Shown: positions 14,346 to 21,984 of the stretch, one piece after another
How the letters are laid out: each line of letters starts with the position of its first letter
Numbering within the stretch: the stretch's first letter is position 1
Source: a virus
Virus record (IMG/VR): IMGVR_UViG_3300025087_000036
Location: 87,987 to 151,986 of that record
DNA length: 64,000 nucleotides
Strand: one strand, 5' to 3'
Made by a program: the position numbers and the translations under genes
The notes under the pieces: generated by a model
What the model saw: the letters and a program-made list of their open reading frames with translations, nothing else
The model's database searches: none
Told to the model about the DNA's origin: nothing

Positions 14346-14456
14346 GTGGACTACATCATTCTAGTTGTGGTGTTTCTTTTGGTGTGCTTCTGTTCGATGA
14401 TGATTAGTTCTGTCTTTGTGAATGAGAAAGTGAGGATTGAAAATGGACTTCAATGA
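14346..14456 (+). CDS. Tiny membrane peptide, 36 aa
   Basis: GTG start; one helix (DYIILVVVFLLVCFCSMMIS) then a short charged tail. Overlaps the next gene by 14 bp. Supported by position and hydrophobicity only. Confidence 0.45.
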   Translation: MDYIILVVVFLLVCFCSMMISSVFVNEKVRIENGLQ

Positions 14457-14598
14457 TTCTTTGTACTACGATGAAGATTACTATAACTCCCTTTATTTTG
14501 GGGGGGACGAAGACGATACCGAATTGGAAGATGATTGGGATGATTACGAGTGTGAAGACGACTACGAAGAAGACGATGATTGGGATAAGGACTACTAA
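14443..14598 (+). CDS. Extremely acidic protein, 51 aa
   Basis: ATG after GAGGATTGAAA. Composition is almost entirely D, E, Y, W (ELEDDWDDYECEDDYEEDDD). Second acidic mini-protein of the region (see 13267); possible DNA mimic by analogy, unproven. Confidence 0.55.
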   Translation: MDFNDSLYYDEDYYNSLYFGGDEDDTELEDDWDDYECEDDYEEDDDWDKDY

Positions 14599-14621
14599 GC
14601 TTTCGAGAAAGGAAAGTTGAA

Positions 14622-14867
14622 ATGAACAGGGACAAGGATTTGACGGTTGAGTTGGATGAAAAGGATCTTGCTAGGGTGAAGAAGTCTGCCAGGAGGAAGG
14701 CGATGATCAAGTATAGCAAGGTTGATCCGACGACCAAGGTTCACAAGACCAAGGTGCGTTACAGCCGTAAGCCAAAGCACAAGGTTGACCCTCTGGATAT
14801 CTTTGTTGAAGATCTGGAGCAAGACAACCAAGAACTTGAAAACCTTATGTTTGAGTTGGGGTGCTGA
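14622..14867 (+). CDS. Basic unknown protein, 81 aa
   Basis: ATG after GAAAGGAAAGTTGAA. Strongly basic middle (KKSARRKAMIKYSK, KVRYSRKPKHK) and acidic tail (FVEDLEQDNQELENLMFE). Suggests nucleic-acid binding. Unrecognised. Confidence 0.65.
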   Translation: MNRDKDLTVELDEKDLARVKKSARRKAMIKYSKVDPTTKVHKTKVRYSRKPKHKVDPLDIFVEDLEQDNQELENLMFELGC

Positions 14868-14868
14868 A

Positions 14869-15066
14869 ATGAAACACGTTTGTGCAGTCTGTGGTAGTAT
14901 CTTGGTTGCAGTTAGCCAAGATTCTGAAATTGTTCTTGTTTTTCCCTGCCAAGTTTGTTTAGGCAAGGAATATGAAGCTGGTCAGGTTGGTCTTTATGAA
15001 GAAAAGAAGCTGTGTAAAGAATTTAAGGACTTTCCCTACAGGAATTCTTATAGAGAGGGTTGGTAA
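14869..15066 (+). CDS. Zinc-ribbon protein, 65 aa
   Basis: CAVCG (residues 5-9) and CQVC (29-32) form a four-cysteine zinc ribbon. ATG directly follows the previous TGA. Function unknown. Confidence 0.6.
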   Translation: MKHVCAVCGSILVAVSQDSEIVLVFPCQVCLGKEYEAGQVGLYEEKKLCKEFKDFPYRNSYREGW

Positions 15067-15149
15067 CAAAAATGTTTCTACCAGATTATTAAACCAGAAG
15101 GATTGCCGATGTCATTACCAAGAAGTTTCCCACTTTTGGTGGGGGCCGT

Positions 15150-15281
15150 GTGAATAAGGACAACCCAATTTCCTTAGCTTTGAAGGATGAACCAAGTATG
15201 TTTGCCGCTGGGGTTGATGTTTACGAAGTGGTGAGACAGGTTGTGCTGGAAATAGGTAGTGAGGGGAGTTATGTGAGATGA
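15150..15281 (+). CDS. Small conserved-looking protein with uncertain start
   Basis: From GTG 15150 it reads MNKDNPISLALKDEPSMFAAGVDVYEVVRQ. The frame stays open upstream to 15090 and reads IADVITKKFPTFGGGRV, which looks like genuine coding sequence without an ATG/GTG/TTG, so the true start may be non-canonical or the 5' end damaged. Its TGA overlaps the next ATG. Confidence 0.5.
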   Translation: MNKDNPISLALKDEPSMFAAGVDVYEVVRQVVLEIGSEGSYVR

Positions 15282-15433
15282 AAACCGTATCAATGTATTT
15301 TCTGATGATCATGATTGGATTCTTGCTGGCTGAAACCAGTTGGACATTTTCAGATTGGCAACCATGGGTTGTGTGTGTTTTGTCTGGAATGTTTATTTCC
15401 TTTCTAGAAGGGAAAGATAATGCATATCGTTGA
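15278..15433 (+). CDS. Small membrane protein, 51 aa
   Basis: ATGA overlap. Two hydrophobic segments (MYFLMIMIGFLLAET, PWVVCVLSGMFISFL). The end overlaps the next gene by 14 bp. Function unknown. Confidence 0.55.
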   Translation: MKTVSMYFLMIMIGFLLAETSWTFSDWQPWVVCVLSGMFISFLEGKDNAYR

Positions 15434-15659
15434 GGTAGTATCAATTTTTAGTGCTTGGCTAAACGATGAGCCAACTTGCATTCTTGATCGTTGGGAAGTA
15501 AGACCTTGGTGTGTACCATGGCAAAATAATCGTGGCATTTTTGAATTGTATGACAGACACGGTTTCGTTGGAACGTATGAGGCAGAATACAAAACTATTA
15601 CCCCCATGCATCTTGGTGTTGATGATATTTATGTGGTAACAGCGATTGAACAAATTTAG
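15420..15659 (+). CDS. Unknown protein, 79 aa
   Basis: ATG after AGAAGGGAAAGATA. MHIVEVVSIFSAWLNDEPTC..., tryptophan-rich beta domain. Its stop TAG is shared with the first base of tRNA-Ser. Confidence 0.65.
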   Translation: MHIVEVVSIFSAWLNDEPTCILDRWEVRPWCVPWQNNRGIFELYDRHGFVGTYEAEYKTITPMHLGVDDIYVVTAIEQI

Positions 15660-15747
15660 GCAAGTTGGCAGAGTTGGCATTGCTCCTGATTGCTAATCAG
15701 CGGACTAGGTAAAACTAGCAAAGGTTCGAATCCTTTACTTGCCGCCA
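15659..15747 (+). tRNA. tRNA-Ser (GCT)
   Basis: Acceptor GGCAAGT/ACTTGCC, anticodon loop TTGCTAA (GCT) on CTGA/TCAG, variable arm CTAG/CTAG, T arm AAAGG-TTCGAAT-CCTTT, G73, CCA. Overlaps the stop of the preceding gene by one base. An isolated tRNA just upstream of the RNA ligase gene. Confidence 0.85.
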
Positions 15748-15828
15748 AAAAAGAAAGGTTCTAAAATGAAAACTTGGGTTGTTGAACAATACGAAACTGC
15801 CATAGGTTAAAACATGATGGAGAATAAC

Positions 15829-16980
15829 ATGCTAACTAAACTAGAAAAATTGGGAAAACCCTTTCACATATATGCTAATCTGGAAACCTTAGATCCAAAT
15901 GCTCTAAACCAATTTATTGGTGTTATGGAATTAGATTGGGTTGTTAGAGGGGCTTTGATGCCAGATGCCCATGTTGGGTATTCATTACCCATAGGGGGTG
16001 TTGTGGCGACAAGAGAAATGATCTCTCCGCAATTTGTCGGCTACGATATTGGGTGTGGGATGTGTGCTACCAAGCTAGACACTTCCAAGGAAGACATTAT
16101 CGCTAATGCAGATAACATCTTCAACGAGATCTATAAGATTGTCCCCGTTGGGTTTTCTCATCACCAAAAAGAACAAGCCTGTGGTTGGGATGATTCTACC
16201 ATAGAGGATTTTTCTCCGCTGGCAACGGGGATCTTCAAGGATTGTGAAGCCTTAAGGCAAGTCGGAACCCTTGGCGGTGGGAATCACTTCATAGAAATTG
16301 GCTACGATGAAAACGATAGCTGTTGGATTATTATTCATTCTGGGTCCAGGGGGTTCGGTTGGAAGGTAGCTCAAGCATACATGAAACTTGCTTCCCCAAG
16401 TGGAAAGGCAAGTGAGGGACATTTTGGATTCAGAACTGATTCCACCCTTGGTGAAGAATACATTGCCGATATGAATGGGTGCTTGGAATTTGCTTTGACC
16501 AATAGACTATGCATCAATCGTTCCGTCTATGCAGCCATAAAGAAGTTTGTTGACTGTGTACCAAGCCAAGATGATGTAAGCTTCATCAACAGAAACCACA
16601 ACCATGCCGTCTTGAAGAACGGATTGTGGATTCATCGCAAGGGTGCTACTCATGCAGAGGAAGGAATGATGGGTGTCATTCCAGGCAACATGAGGGATGG
16701 TTCTTTTATCGTTGAAGGTAAAGGAAACCCAGAATCATTGTGGTCAAGTTCTCACGGTGCCGGGAGGGTGTCCAGCAGAAAGGCTATCAAGGAATCAACC
16801 AACGTGGTTGACTTTGAAGTTGCAATGAGAGGGATCAAGGCAAAGGTAAATGCCGATACCCTTGATGAATCCCCATTCGCATACAAGAACATTTTCGATG
16901 TGATGTTGGCGCAAAAGGATCTTGTGGAAATCGTGCATAGGGTACGTCCATTAATCAATGTTAAGGGGGTAACAAAGTGA
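15829..16980 (+). CDS. rtcB: RtcB-type tRNA-splicing/repair RNA ligase
   Basis: 383 aa, close to the family length. RtcB signatures are all present: MPDAHVGYSLPIGGVVAT, VGYDIGCGM (metal-binding Cys), GGGNHFIEI, HSGSRGFG, RKGATHAEEG and SSHGAGR (guanylylated His). The enzyme joins 2',3'-cyclic phosphate or 3'-phosphate RNA ends to 5'-OH ends using GTP and Mn2+. In a tRNA-rich phage it would mend tRNAs cut by host anticodon nucleases. I prefer ATG 15829 (GGAG at 15819) over 15814. Its stop overlaps the next GTG. Confidence 0.95.
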   Translation: MLTKLEKLGKPFHIYANLETLDPNALNQFIGVMELDWVVRGALMPDAHVGYSLPIGGVVATREMISPQFVGYDIGCGMCATKLDTSKEDIIANADNIFNEIYKIVPVGFSHHQKEQACGWDDSTIEDFSPLATGIFKDCEALRQVGTLGGGNHFIEIGYDENDSCWIIIHSGSRGFGWKVAQAYMKLASPSGKASEGHFGFRTDSTLGEEYIADMNGCLEFALTNRLCINRSVYAAIKKFVDCVPSQDDVSFINRNHNHAVLKNGLWIHRKGATHAEEGMMGVIPGNMRDGSFIVEGKGNPESLWSSSHGAGRVSSRKAIKESTNVVDFEVAMRGIKAKVNADTLDESPFAYKNIFDVMLAQKDLVEIVHRVRPLINVKGVTK

Positions 16981-17138
16981 AGAAAGTTCTTTCAAACCTA
17001 ATCGTGTTTTCAGCATTGACGCTTTGTTTTCTTGGGGTGTTGGATAGCAGTTTGGATGGATATGAACGATCTATGCTTGGCTTTTTAATTTTTGTCCTTG
17101 GTCTTGTCATGGTTTCTGTGGTTAACGAGAATGAGTGA
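16977..17138 (+). CDS. Small membrane protein, 53 aa
   Basis: GTG start overlapping the RtcB stop (GTGA), after AAGGGGGTAACAAA. Two hydrophobic helices (LIVFSALTLCFLGVL, MLGFLIFVLGLVMVSVV) separated by a short loop. Function unknown. Confidence 0.6.
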   Translation: MKKVLSNLIVFSALTLCFLGVLDSSLDGYERSMLGFLIFVLGLVMVSVVNENE

Positions 17139-17208
17139 GGACAAGGTTAACCATCCAACCCACTACACAACCAGGAAAATGAGGATCATTCTCAATAAAG
17201 AATTCTAG
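17131..17208 (+). pseudogene. Truncated DUF3310 protein
   Basis: ATG 17131 opens MSEDKVNHPTHYTTRK, the conserved N-terminal VNHPxHY signature of DUF3310 phage proteins, then reads KMRIILNKEF and stops after 25 codons, well before the rest of the domain. A deletion or rearrangement with loss of the 3' part is the simplest reading. Confidence 0.55.
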
Positions 17209-17240
17209 TTTTTTACCAACTTCTTGATAGTTAGAAAAAA

Positions 17241-17269
17241 TTGACAACCAGTCCCGGTTGTGGTATAAT
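17241..17269 (+). promoter_or_regulatory. Consensus sigma70 promoter
   Basis: TTGACA (17241-17246), exactly 17 bp, TATAAT (17264-17269): a perfect match. Spacer AGTCCCGGTTGTG is nearly that of the 1122 promoter. Confidence 0.85.
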
Positions 17270-17306
17270 TGTTCTTATTAGGGGGAAAGATGAAATTTCC
17301 ATTACC

Positions 17307-17435
17307 GTGAAAAGTGGTGATCCAGGTGGGGACGGAAATGAGTTTGTAGAATTCATGCGTGAAGCTCTTGCTGAATGGTACGATGGTGGAAAGATCATGT
17401 TAGACAGTGAGCTTCCTAAAGACATGGGTTGGTAA
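17307..17435 (+). CDS. Small protein with damaged or unusual start
   Basis: The frame encodes EISITVKSGDPGGDGNEFVE...LPKDMGW. Upstream, AGGGGGAAAG-ATG is an ideal start site but lies one frame off and closes after six codons; either a 1-bp deletion has broken the gene or translation begins at GTG 17307 or a rare ATT. Position directly after a perfect promoter argues it was a real gene. Confidence 0.45.
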   Translation: MKSGDPGGDGNEFVEFMREALAEWYDGGKIMLDSELPKDMGW

Positions 17436-17454
17436 ATGAAAGGATGATATAACT

Positions 17455-17610
17455 ATGGGAATTTTGAGTGTGCTTGGGGTTTTGTTTGTGGCGCTTAAGC
17501 TGTGCGGGGTTATTGCGTGGTCTTGGTGGTTAGTAACACTTCCATTTTGGATGGTCTTTGCGATTGTTGCTCTCTTGCTTATATCAGGTGTGGGGGCTTA
17601 TGGTTTTTAA
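17455..17610 (+). CDS. Small membrane protein, 51 aa
   Basis: ATG 17455 after GAAAGGATGATATAACT. Two transmembrane segments (MGILSVLGVLFVALKLCGVI, LPFWMVFAIVALLLISGVGAY). Function unknown. Confidence 0.6.
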   Translation: MGILSVLGVLFVALKLCGVIAWSWWLVTLPFWMVFAIVALLLISGVGAYGF

Positions 17611-17668
17611 GGCTGTGAACAATATCGAATATAGGTTTAAATTGTGGAAAAACAGAAAGAGGTAAAAA

Positions 17669-17965
17669 ATGTCAAAACATGATGAACTAAGAAATTGGCT
17701 TTACAAAAAAGAAGCCTTCGATATTTGCGGGGTTTATGATCTTCCTGGTCAAGCGCATAGCGAAAAAGAAAGATCACCAAGGACACATGCACACAAGCTG
17801 GAGGTTAAAAGTTGTGACCCAGGAAGCTATGTGAACCTAGATATCCAGGATAAAAATGGGCAACCACAACGGGGTGCCAGTTTTTCCTCTACCCAGCTTA
17901 GGGCTTTTGGTGGTATGTTGTTAGACATTGCCTCCGCAATGGACAAAGCTAGGGGGGATAAGTAA
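17669..17965 (+). CDS. Unknown protein, paralog family A, copy 1
   Basis: 98 aa, ribosome-binding site AAAGAGGTAAAAA. Shares an order of motifs with the products of 21042 and 21985: HDELRNWL, then G-x-Y-x-LP, then a basic/His stretch, PGSYVNLDI, a hydrophilic turn, and FSSTQLRAFGGMLLDIASAM. Three diverged copies within 5 kb indicate local duplication. Function unknown. Confidence 0.72.
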   Translation: MSKHDELRNWLYKKEAFDICGVYDLPGQAHSEKERSPRTHAHKLEVKSCDPGSYVNLDIQDKNGQPQRGASFSSTQLRAFGGMLLDIASAMDKARGDK

Positions 17966-17966
17966 G

Positions 17967-18176
17967 ATGGACAAAGACGCAAAATTCAGCAAGCTAATCC
18001 CAGCTAGATTTATCCGTGATGCAATCAGGAATGGATATACCAGGGACGTTGCAGATTCAAAGGAACGAAACAGACGTAGTGATTGGGAAGCAAAAAATTG
18101 GATCGGCAATCCACAGTATGGGAAATATTCCATGTTGATGGGTTTCACAAAAAAGTGTAGGCAAGAATATGTCTGA
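17967..18176 (+). CDS. Unknown protein, 69 aa
   Basis: ATG 17967 lies one base after the preceding stop. Basic, helical (FSKLIPARFIRDAIRNGYTRDVAD). Overlaps the next gene by 8 bp. Confidence 0.65.
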   Translation: MDKDAKFSKLIPARFIRDAIRNGYTRDVADSKERNRRSDWEAKNWIGNPQYGKYSMLMGFTKKCRQEYV

Positions 18177-18543
18177 AATCAAGTTCAACGTAAACCATGG
18201 TGTTAAGGTTAAGCTAACCAATCGTGGCAAAAAGTTGTTAGAAGAAGATTACCTAAAGCTAATGGGAGAAAACTGGTCAAAGATCCACCCATATGAATCT
18301 CCACACGAAGATGGTGAGGGTTGGTCAACTTGGCAGCTTTGGGTTTTAATGAGTGATCTTGGTGAGCATATGGGGTGGGGTTTTGACCCACTATTTGAAA
18401 CAGAGATCAAGTTTATTGTGGAAGAGAAAGAAAACTCTGTGCTTGACGCGGACAATTGGTTCGCTAACCTTTCCAATATCGAGAAAGATTATGTTCACAG
18501 AATGTTCCTGGAAAGATTGGCTGAATTAAAGGGGGAAAAGTAA
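18169..18543 (+). CDS. Unknown phage protein, 124 aa
   Basis: VNHGVKVKLTNRGKKLLEED..HPYESPHEDGEGWSTWQLWVLMSDLGEHM resembles small phage proteins of unknown role that begin with a VKVxLTxxG motif. Overlaps both neighbours (TAATG at the 3' end). Confidence 0.7.
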   Translation: MSEIKFNVNHGVKVKLTNRGKKLLEEDYLKLMGENWSKIHPYESPHEDGEGWSTWQLWVLMSDLGEHMGWGFDPLFETEIKFIVEEKENSVLDADNWFANLSNIEKDYVHRMFLERLAELKGEK

Positions 18544-18776
18544 TGCTTTGGTTCCTTAGAAATGCGGGTTTTTACGTTGAACAAATGAAAAACAGAGATG
18601 AGCAGATTGAAAAACTGCTTAAGATGTGCGATGAGTGGTCTGATTTACACAATAAAATGAAAGAGCAAATCAAGACCAAAGATGCCATAATTGAGATACA
18701 AAGACAGACGATTGAAACCCAAAGGGAATCAATTGGAATCCAAAAAAGAATGTTGGAATTAAAGGGGATGAAATGA
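18543..18776 (+). CDS. Coiled-coil protein, 77 aa
   Basis: TAATG overlap. After a short hydrophobic start (MLWFLRNAGFYVEQ) almost the whole protein is a Q/E/K-rich coiled coil with repeated IETQRES/IEIQRQT segments. ATGA overlap with the next gene. Confidence 0.65.
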   Translation: MLWFLRNAGFYVEQMKNRDEQIEKLLKMCDEWSDLHNKMKEQIKTKDAIIEIQRQTIETQRESIGIQKRMLELKGMK

Positions 18777-19270
18777 GACTACAAAGTTATTACACAACCA
18801 AAAAAATGTTAGAAGTAACTGGTCTTTGCCCATCTTTTGAGTACTATTATAAGGCAAATACGGTTGATGAACTTATCCGTAACTATGATATACAAATTGG
18901 TGAGTGGAGGGCAAAAGTTCATCAACTAGAGGATGACAATGTAAATCGAGATATGCACAAAATAAATGAGTTGATATCATCACAACAAGAAGAAATCTAT
19001 AGGCTTGGTGGAGAAAACAGAAGGCTAAAGCGCAAAGCGAATCGTCTGGAAGCCATAAGCATTTTTAATAGGAGCAAAGTATTTGACGAATACATCACCT
19101 ATTCCAAGCGTGAGGGAAAAACACAAGGGGCTAGTGAACCAGACCTTACAAACATCTATTTGACGACATGCGGGAAACTAGACCAGATATTGGATGAGGC
19201 AAAAAAGACAAACAAACACCTAGCTAATATTAGCTTTCATTTTGCAAAATCTTGGGGGTTTGGTAAGTGA
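18773..19270 (+). CDS. Unknown protein with central coiled coil, 165 aa
   Basis: ATGA overlap. Begins LQSYYTTKKMLEVTGL, an MerR/NUMOD-like recognition-helix pattern, then a coiled coil (VHQLEDDNVN... ENRRLKRKANRLE). Could be a DNA-binding dimer; not provable. Confidence 0.65.
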   Translation: MRLQSYYTTKKMLEVTGLCPSFEYYYKANTVDELIRNYDIQIGEWRAKVHQLEDDNVNRDMHKINELISSQQEEIYRLGGENRRLKRKANRLEAISIFNRSKVFDEYITYSKREGKTQGASEPDLTNIYLTTCGKLDQILDEAKKTNKHLANISFHFAKSWGFGK

Positions 19271-19719
19271 TGAAAAATCCAGAAAGAAATCATATCCTAT
19301 CTGTGTTTAGGATTGCCGGTTTGGACGGTCTTACGGTTTCACAAATCGCCAAGATATTTTTCTTGGTTGATCGTGAGTGGCTTTCCATACCAATGTTCTT
19401 TTGGGAAAGTGGTGGATATGGACCGTATAGCAAAGATGTATTTCCAATCATAAACGAGCTAGTGGAAAGCAAACACCTAAGATGCTATCGGGAAAACCCA
19501 GGTTTATCTCAACCAGATAGAACTATCTTTTATCAGATAACTCAACTTGGTATGGATGATTGGGGAGAAAATCAAACAGAAGATCCAGCGTTTAGGTCAA
19601 CCGTAAAGGGCATAATTATGCTTGTTAGGAGCATGGGTTTTAAAGAGTTGTTTTGTTACGTTGCCAAGAGATACCCAGAATATAATGGCAACCTGATATT
19701 CGAAGGATGGGGTAACTAA
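19270..19719 (+). CDS. Winged-helix-like protein, 149 aa
   Basis: ATG 19270 overlaps the previous TGA. VFRIAGLDGLTVSQIAKIFFLVDREW and GGYGPYSKDVFPIINELVESKHLR look like a winged helix with the GPYS loop seen in MarR-like and Panacea-like proteins. A regulatory or antitoxin-like role is possible; no partner toxin is adjacent. Confidence 0.6.
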   Translation: MKNPERNHILSVFRIAGLDGLTVSQIAKIFFLVDREWLSIPMFFWESGGYGPYSKDVFPIINELVESKHLRCYRENPGLSQPDRTIFYQITQLGMDDWGENQTEDPAFRSTVKGIIMLVRSMGFKELFCYVAKRYPEYNGNLIFEGWGN

Positions 19720-19934
19720 TGAAAAATCTAGGTCTAAATGTGTTAGAGGGGGAGTTGTTAGCCATGTTGGCAATGGCGTGGAACAGTTATTGTGAATTGC
19801 CAGATAGAAGTAAGAATGATAATGAATTGTTTAGGGATGGCATAAATGACTGTGAAAGAATCATTGCGCTAAGGGTTGCTAGGAGAGTTAACCCATTAGC
19901 TTGGACGCAACCATGCAAGAAAGAGGAAGGCTAA
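19719..19934 (+). CDS. Small conserved-type phage protein, 71 aa
   Basis: TAATG overlap. GLNVLEGELLAMLAMAWNSYCELPDR...FRDGINDCERIIALRVARRV is typical of a small helical family common in T4-like genomes; function unknown. TAATG overlap with the next gene. Confidence 0.7.
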   Translation: MKNLGLNVLEGELLAMLAMAWNSYCELPDRSKNDNELFRDGINDCERIIALRVARRVNPLAWTQPCKKEEG

Positions 19935-20341
19935 TGAGACACAAACACCCAATTCAGCCATTAGAGTTAGACGATCATGGAACCCTACGCTTCAAACAAA
20001 ACAAGATAGTAAGGTATTTGCTTGATAATGATGGTGGCATAGATCTTAACGAGATAGCTTTCTTGGATTTTACCAATGATGACAGACAACAGTTTGCTCA
20101 ACTGATTGGATATAGTCTTAGTGGCTATGGTGATCTTGGTTATTGTGATGAAAGCGTAATCGAGATAGCAGAAAGAAGGCACCAATCCAAAGAGGAAACA
20201 GAGGACAAACTAAGGATTGAGTATCTTGAGAATGAGCTAAATAGAACTAAACAAGCCTTTGCCGATGCTTGTCAATTGATTTTTGGTATTGACCCACTGG
20301 AGGAATACCATAGCAACCTGGACAATGGAGTTGAATACTAG
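19934..20341 (+). CDS. Unknown protein, 135 aa
   Basis: ATG 19934 after GAGGAAGGCTA. The stretch HPIQPLELDDHGTLRFKQNKIVRYLLD followed by FTNDDRQQFAQLIGYSLSGYGDLGYC matches a small conserved phage family of unknown role. C-terminal coiled coil. Confidence 0.72.
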   Translation: MRHKHPIQPLELDDHGTLRFKQNKIVRYLLDNDGGIDLNEIAFLDFTNDDRQQFAQLIGYSLSGYGDLGYCDESVIEIAERRHQSKEETEDKLRIEYLENELNRTKQAFADACQLIFGIDPLEEYHSNLDNGVEY

Positions 20342-20350
20342 GGTACTTGA

Positions 20351-20358
20351 TATTTATT
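20351..20358 (+). promoter_or_regulatory. Candidate late-promoter element TATTTATT
   Basis: CTTGATATTTATTCAT, 20 bp before the ATG at 20378 and before its GTAAGGAG ribosome-binding site. Not in a hairpin. Confidence 0.45.
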
Positions 20359-20377
20359 CATAACGTAAGGAGACACA

Positions 20378-20713
20378 ATGAAGTCAACTTTTAGCGGTTC
20401 AACAACCATTGGCTCTTTGCCTCCTAGCTTAATCCATTGGACAATCAGATATGATAAGCATTGGCAAATGCCGGAACAGATGCAAGGTGTGTTTGTTGGT
20501 GCCTCTGAAAAATACAAGTCAGGGGCAGCCCTTGTCATGGGTAACATCTTATCTATCGATATGCAGAACAAAACCATGACCCTAGATGATGGGCAAGTGT
20601 TCAATCTCATTGGTAAAGGCAAGAGAATGATCATCTTGGATGAACAAGAAGTTATTGAAGAAATGATGAACATCTCAAAGAAAAGACTTGAGGATGATAA
20701 TGACTTAGATTGA
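20378..20713 (+). CDS. Unknown protein, 111 aa
   Basis: Ribosome-binding site AAGGAGACACA. Beta-rich centre with GNILSIDMQNKTMTLDDGQVFNLIGKG, then a helical tail. Own late-type element upstream. No family recognised. Confidence 0.7.
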   Translation: MKSTFSGSTTIGSLPPSLIHWTIRYDKHWQMPEQMQGVFVGASEKYKSGAALVMGNILSIDMQNKTMTLDDGQVFNLIGKGKRMIILDEQEVIEEMMNISKKRLEDDNDLD

Positions 20714-20729
20714 GAATGGTTACTTTTCC

Positions 20730-20758
20730 TTGACATCTGCCGAAAATGGTGTTATGAT
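20730..20758 (+). promoter_or_regulatory. Sigma70-type promoter
   Basis: TTGACA (20730-20735), 17 bp, TATGAT (20753-20758), 33 bp before the 20791 gene. Confidence 0.75.
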
Positions 20759-20790
20759 TCTTCTGTAAAACTAAATAAAGGGTTCCAAAA

Positions 20791-20913
20791 ATGTTCATCT
20801 ACTTTTTCCTATATGTGATTTGGTGGCTGTTATGCCTTGGTGCAACAGTTGTTGGACTGGCCATAGGATTGGTTTGGGTTCTCATTGGTGAAATCAAGAG
20901 TGGGAGAAATTGA
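20791..20913 (+). CDS. Small membrane protein, 40 aa
   Basis: First gene of the 20730 promoter. Nearly all hydrophobic (IWWLLCLGATVVGLAIGLVW) with a KSGRN tail; one or two membrane passes. Function unknown. Confidence 0.5.
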   Translation: MFIYFFLYVIWWLLCLGATVVGLAIGLVWVLIGEIKSGRN

Positions 20914-20931
20914 AATGGAAGAGGTTGAATC

Positions 20932-21045
20932 ATGGAATTTTTAAATCAGATTATTGGCTTTCTGTTGATTGGATTGATGGCAAGGTTTATGGGGACGATG
21001 ATGGTTTTCCACACTATACTAAAACAAAAGGGAGTTAAGAAATGA
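20932..21045 (+). CDS. Small membrane protein, 37 aa
   Basis: MEFLNQIIGFLLIGLMARFM..., one helix and basic tail. Overlaps the next ATG (GAAATGAG). Supported by position only. Confidence 0.45.
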   Translation: MEFLNQIIGFLLIGLMARFMGTMMVFHTILKQKGVKK

Positions 21046-21320
21046 GTAATGATAAGAGAAGTCAGTTGAAGAAATTTATTTCTGATGAGAATTTTGACAT
21101 TAATGGAGTCTATGTTTTGCCAAAGGATGGTGTGCATAGGATTACTGATTCTTTTTTGTGGGTTGGCACAATTAATCCCGGAGAATATATCAATCTACAG
21201 CTTAATAATTCAGTGAATGTCAGTAGTAGCGACAATGTTACCTTTACTCGCAAGCAACTAAATGATCTAATAGATTTGCTTGGTGAGCTTAGGTCGGCAA
21301 TAGAAAAATCGAGCAAGTGA
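21042..21320 (+). CDS. Unknown protein, paralog family A, copy 2
   Basis: 92 aa. RSQLKKFI, then GVYVLP, PGEYINLQL, FTRKQLNDLIDLLGELRSAI: same motif order as 17669 and 21985. Ribosome-binding site GGGAGTTAAGA. Confidence 0.7.
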   Translation: MSNDKRSQLKKFISDENFDINGVYVLPKDGVHRITDSFLWVGTINPGEYINLQLNNSVNVSSSDNVTFTRKQLNDLIDLLGELRSAIEKSSK

Positions 21321-21328
21321 GGTAAACC

Positions 21329-21688
21329 ATGAGCTATGACATTTACCTAAAAGACCCAATCACCAAAGAAGTTTTGAAATCAGATGAGTTACACCAGATG
21401 CAAGGTGGAACCTATGCGATGGGTGGAATAAGAGATATGTGGCTGAATGTAACCTGGAACTATGCACCATTCTTTTCCAAGGTATTTCTGGGTGGAAAGG
21501 GTATCAGAACCATATACGGAATGACCGGAGCAGAAAGTATTCCTGTGCTTGATGAGGCAATCTCCAAGCTTTGTGATGATGTGGATGATGACTACTGGAA
21601 AGCTACAGAAGGTAACACAAAGGCAGCATTAATTCAGTTGAAGGAAATGGCGCTCATGTTTCCTCTTGGCATGTGGGAAGGGGACTGA
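21329..21688 (+). CDS. Conserved phage protein, 119 aa
   Basis: Starts MSYDIYLKDPITKEVL and contains GGTYAMGG...MWLNVTWNYAPFF and GIRTIYGMTGAESIPVLDEAI, the pattern of a widespread phage family of unknown function. Ribosome-binding site GAGGTAAACC. Confidence 0.78.
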   Translation: MSYDIYLKDPITKEVLKSDELHQMQGGTYAMGGIRDMWLNVTWNYAPFFSKVFLGGKGIRTIYGMTGAESIPVLDEAISKLCDDVDDDYWKATEGNTKAALIQLKEMALMFPLGMWEGD

Positions 21689-21689
21689 A

Positions 21690-21929
21690 ATGAAATTCAT
21701 CCTAACCAAATTCAGCAAGGTTGTTGACGCCACCAAGGATTGTGAGTGCCTAACCCATGAAGGTCCACGTTGGGTTCACATGGATAGTATTTGGAAGGAA
21801 TCCAATCAGAGGTTCATGCCTGATAACCCGATGGCTTGGGCTGTTGAAGAAGAGGCTAGGCTTAGGGAAAAACTTTTTCAGATGGAATCACATGGGGTAG
21901 CTGAAATCATTCATGAAGATGGAGACTGA
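21690..21929 (+). CDS. Unknown protein, 79 aa
   Basis: ATG 21690 right after the previous TGA. MKFILTKFSKVVDATKDCEC..., ends AEIIHEDGD. A 16-codon frame (21931-21981) follows directly and may be a remnant. Unrecognised. Confidence 0.62.
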   Translation: MKFILTKFSKVVDATKDCECLTHEGPRWVHMDSIWKESNQRFMPDNPMAWAVEEEARLREKLFQMESHGVAEIIHEDGD

Positions 21930-21984
21930 AATGAACAGAAGATGCCACAGAGAAGTGGTTTGGATAAACAAGAGAGGTTAAAAA

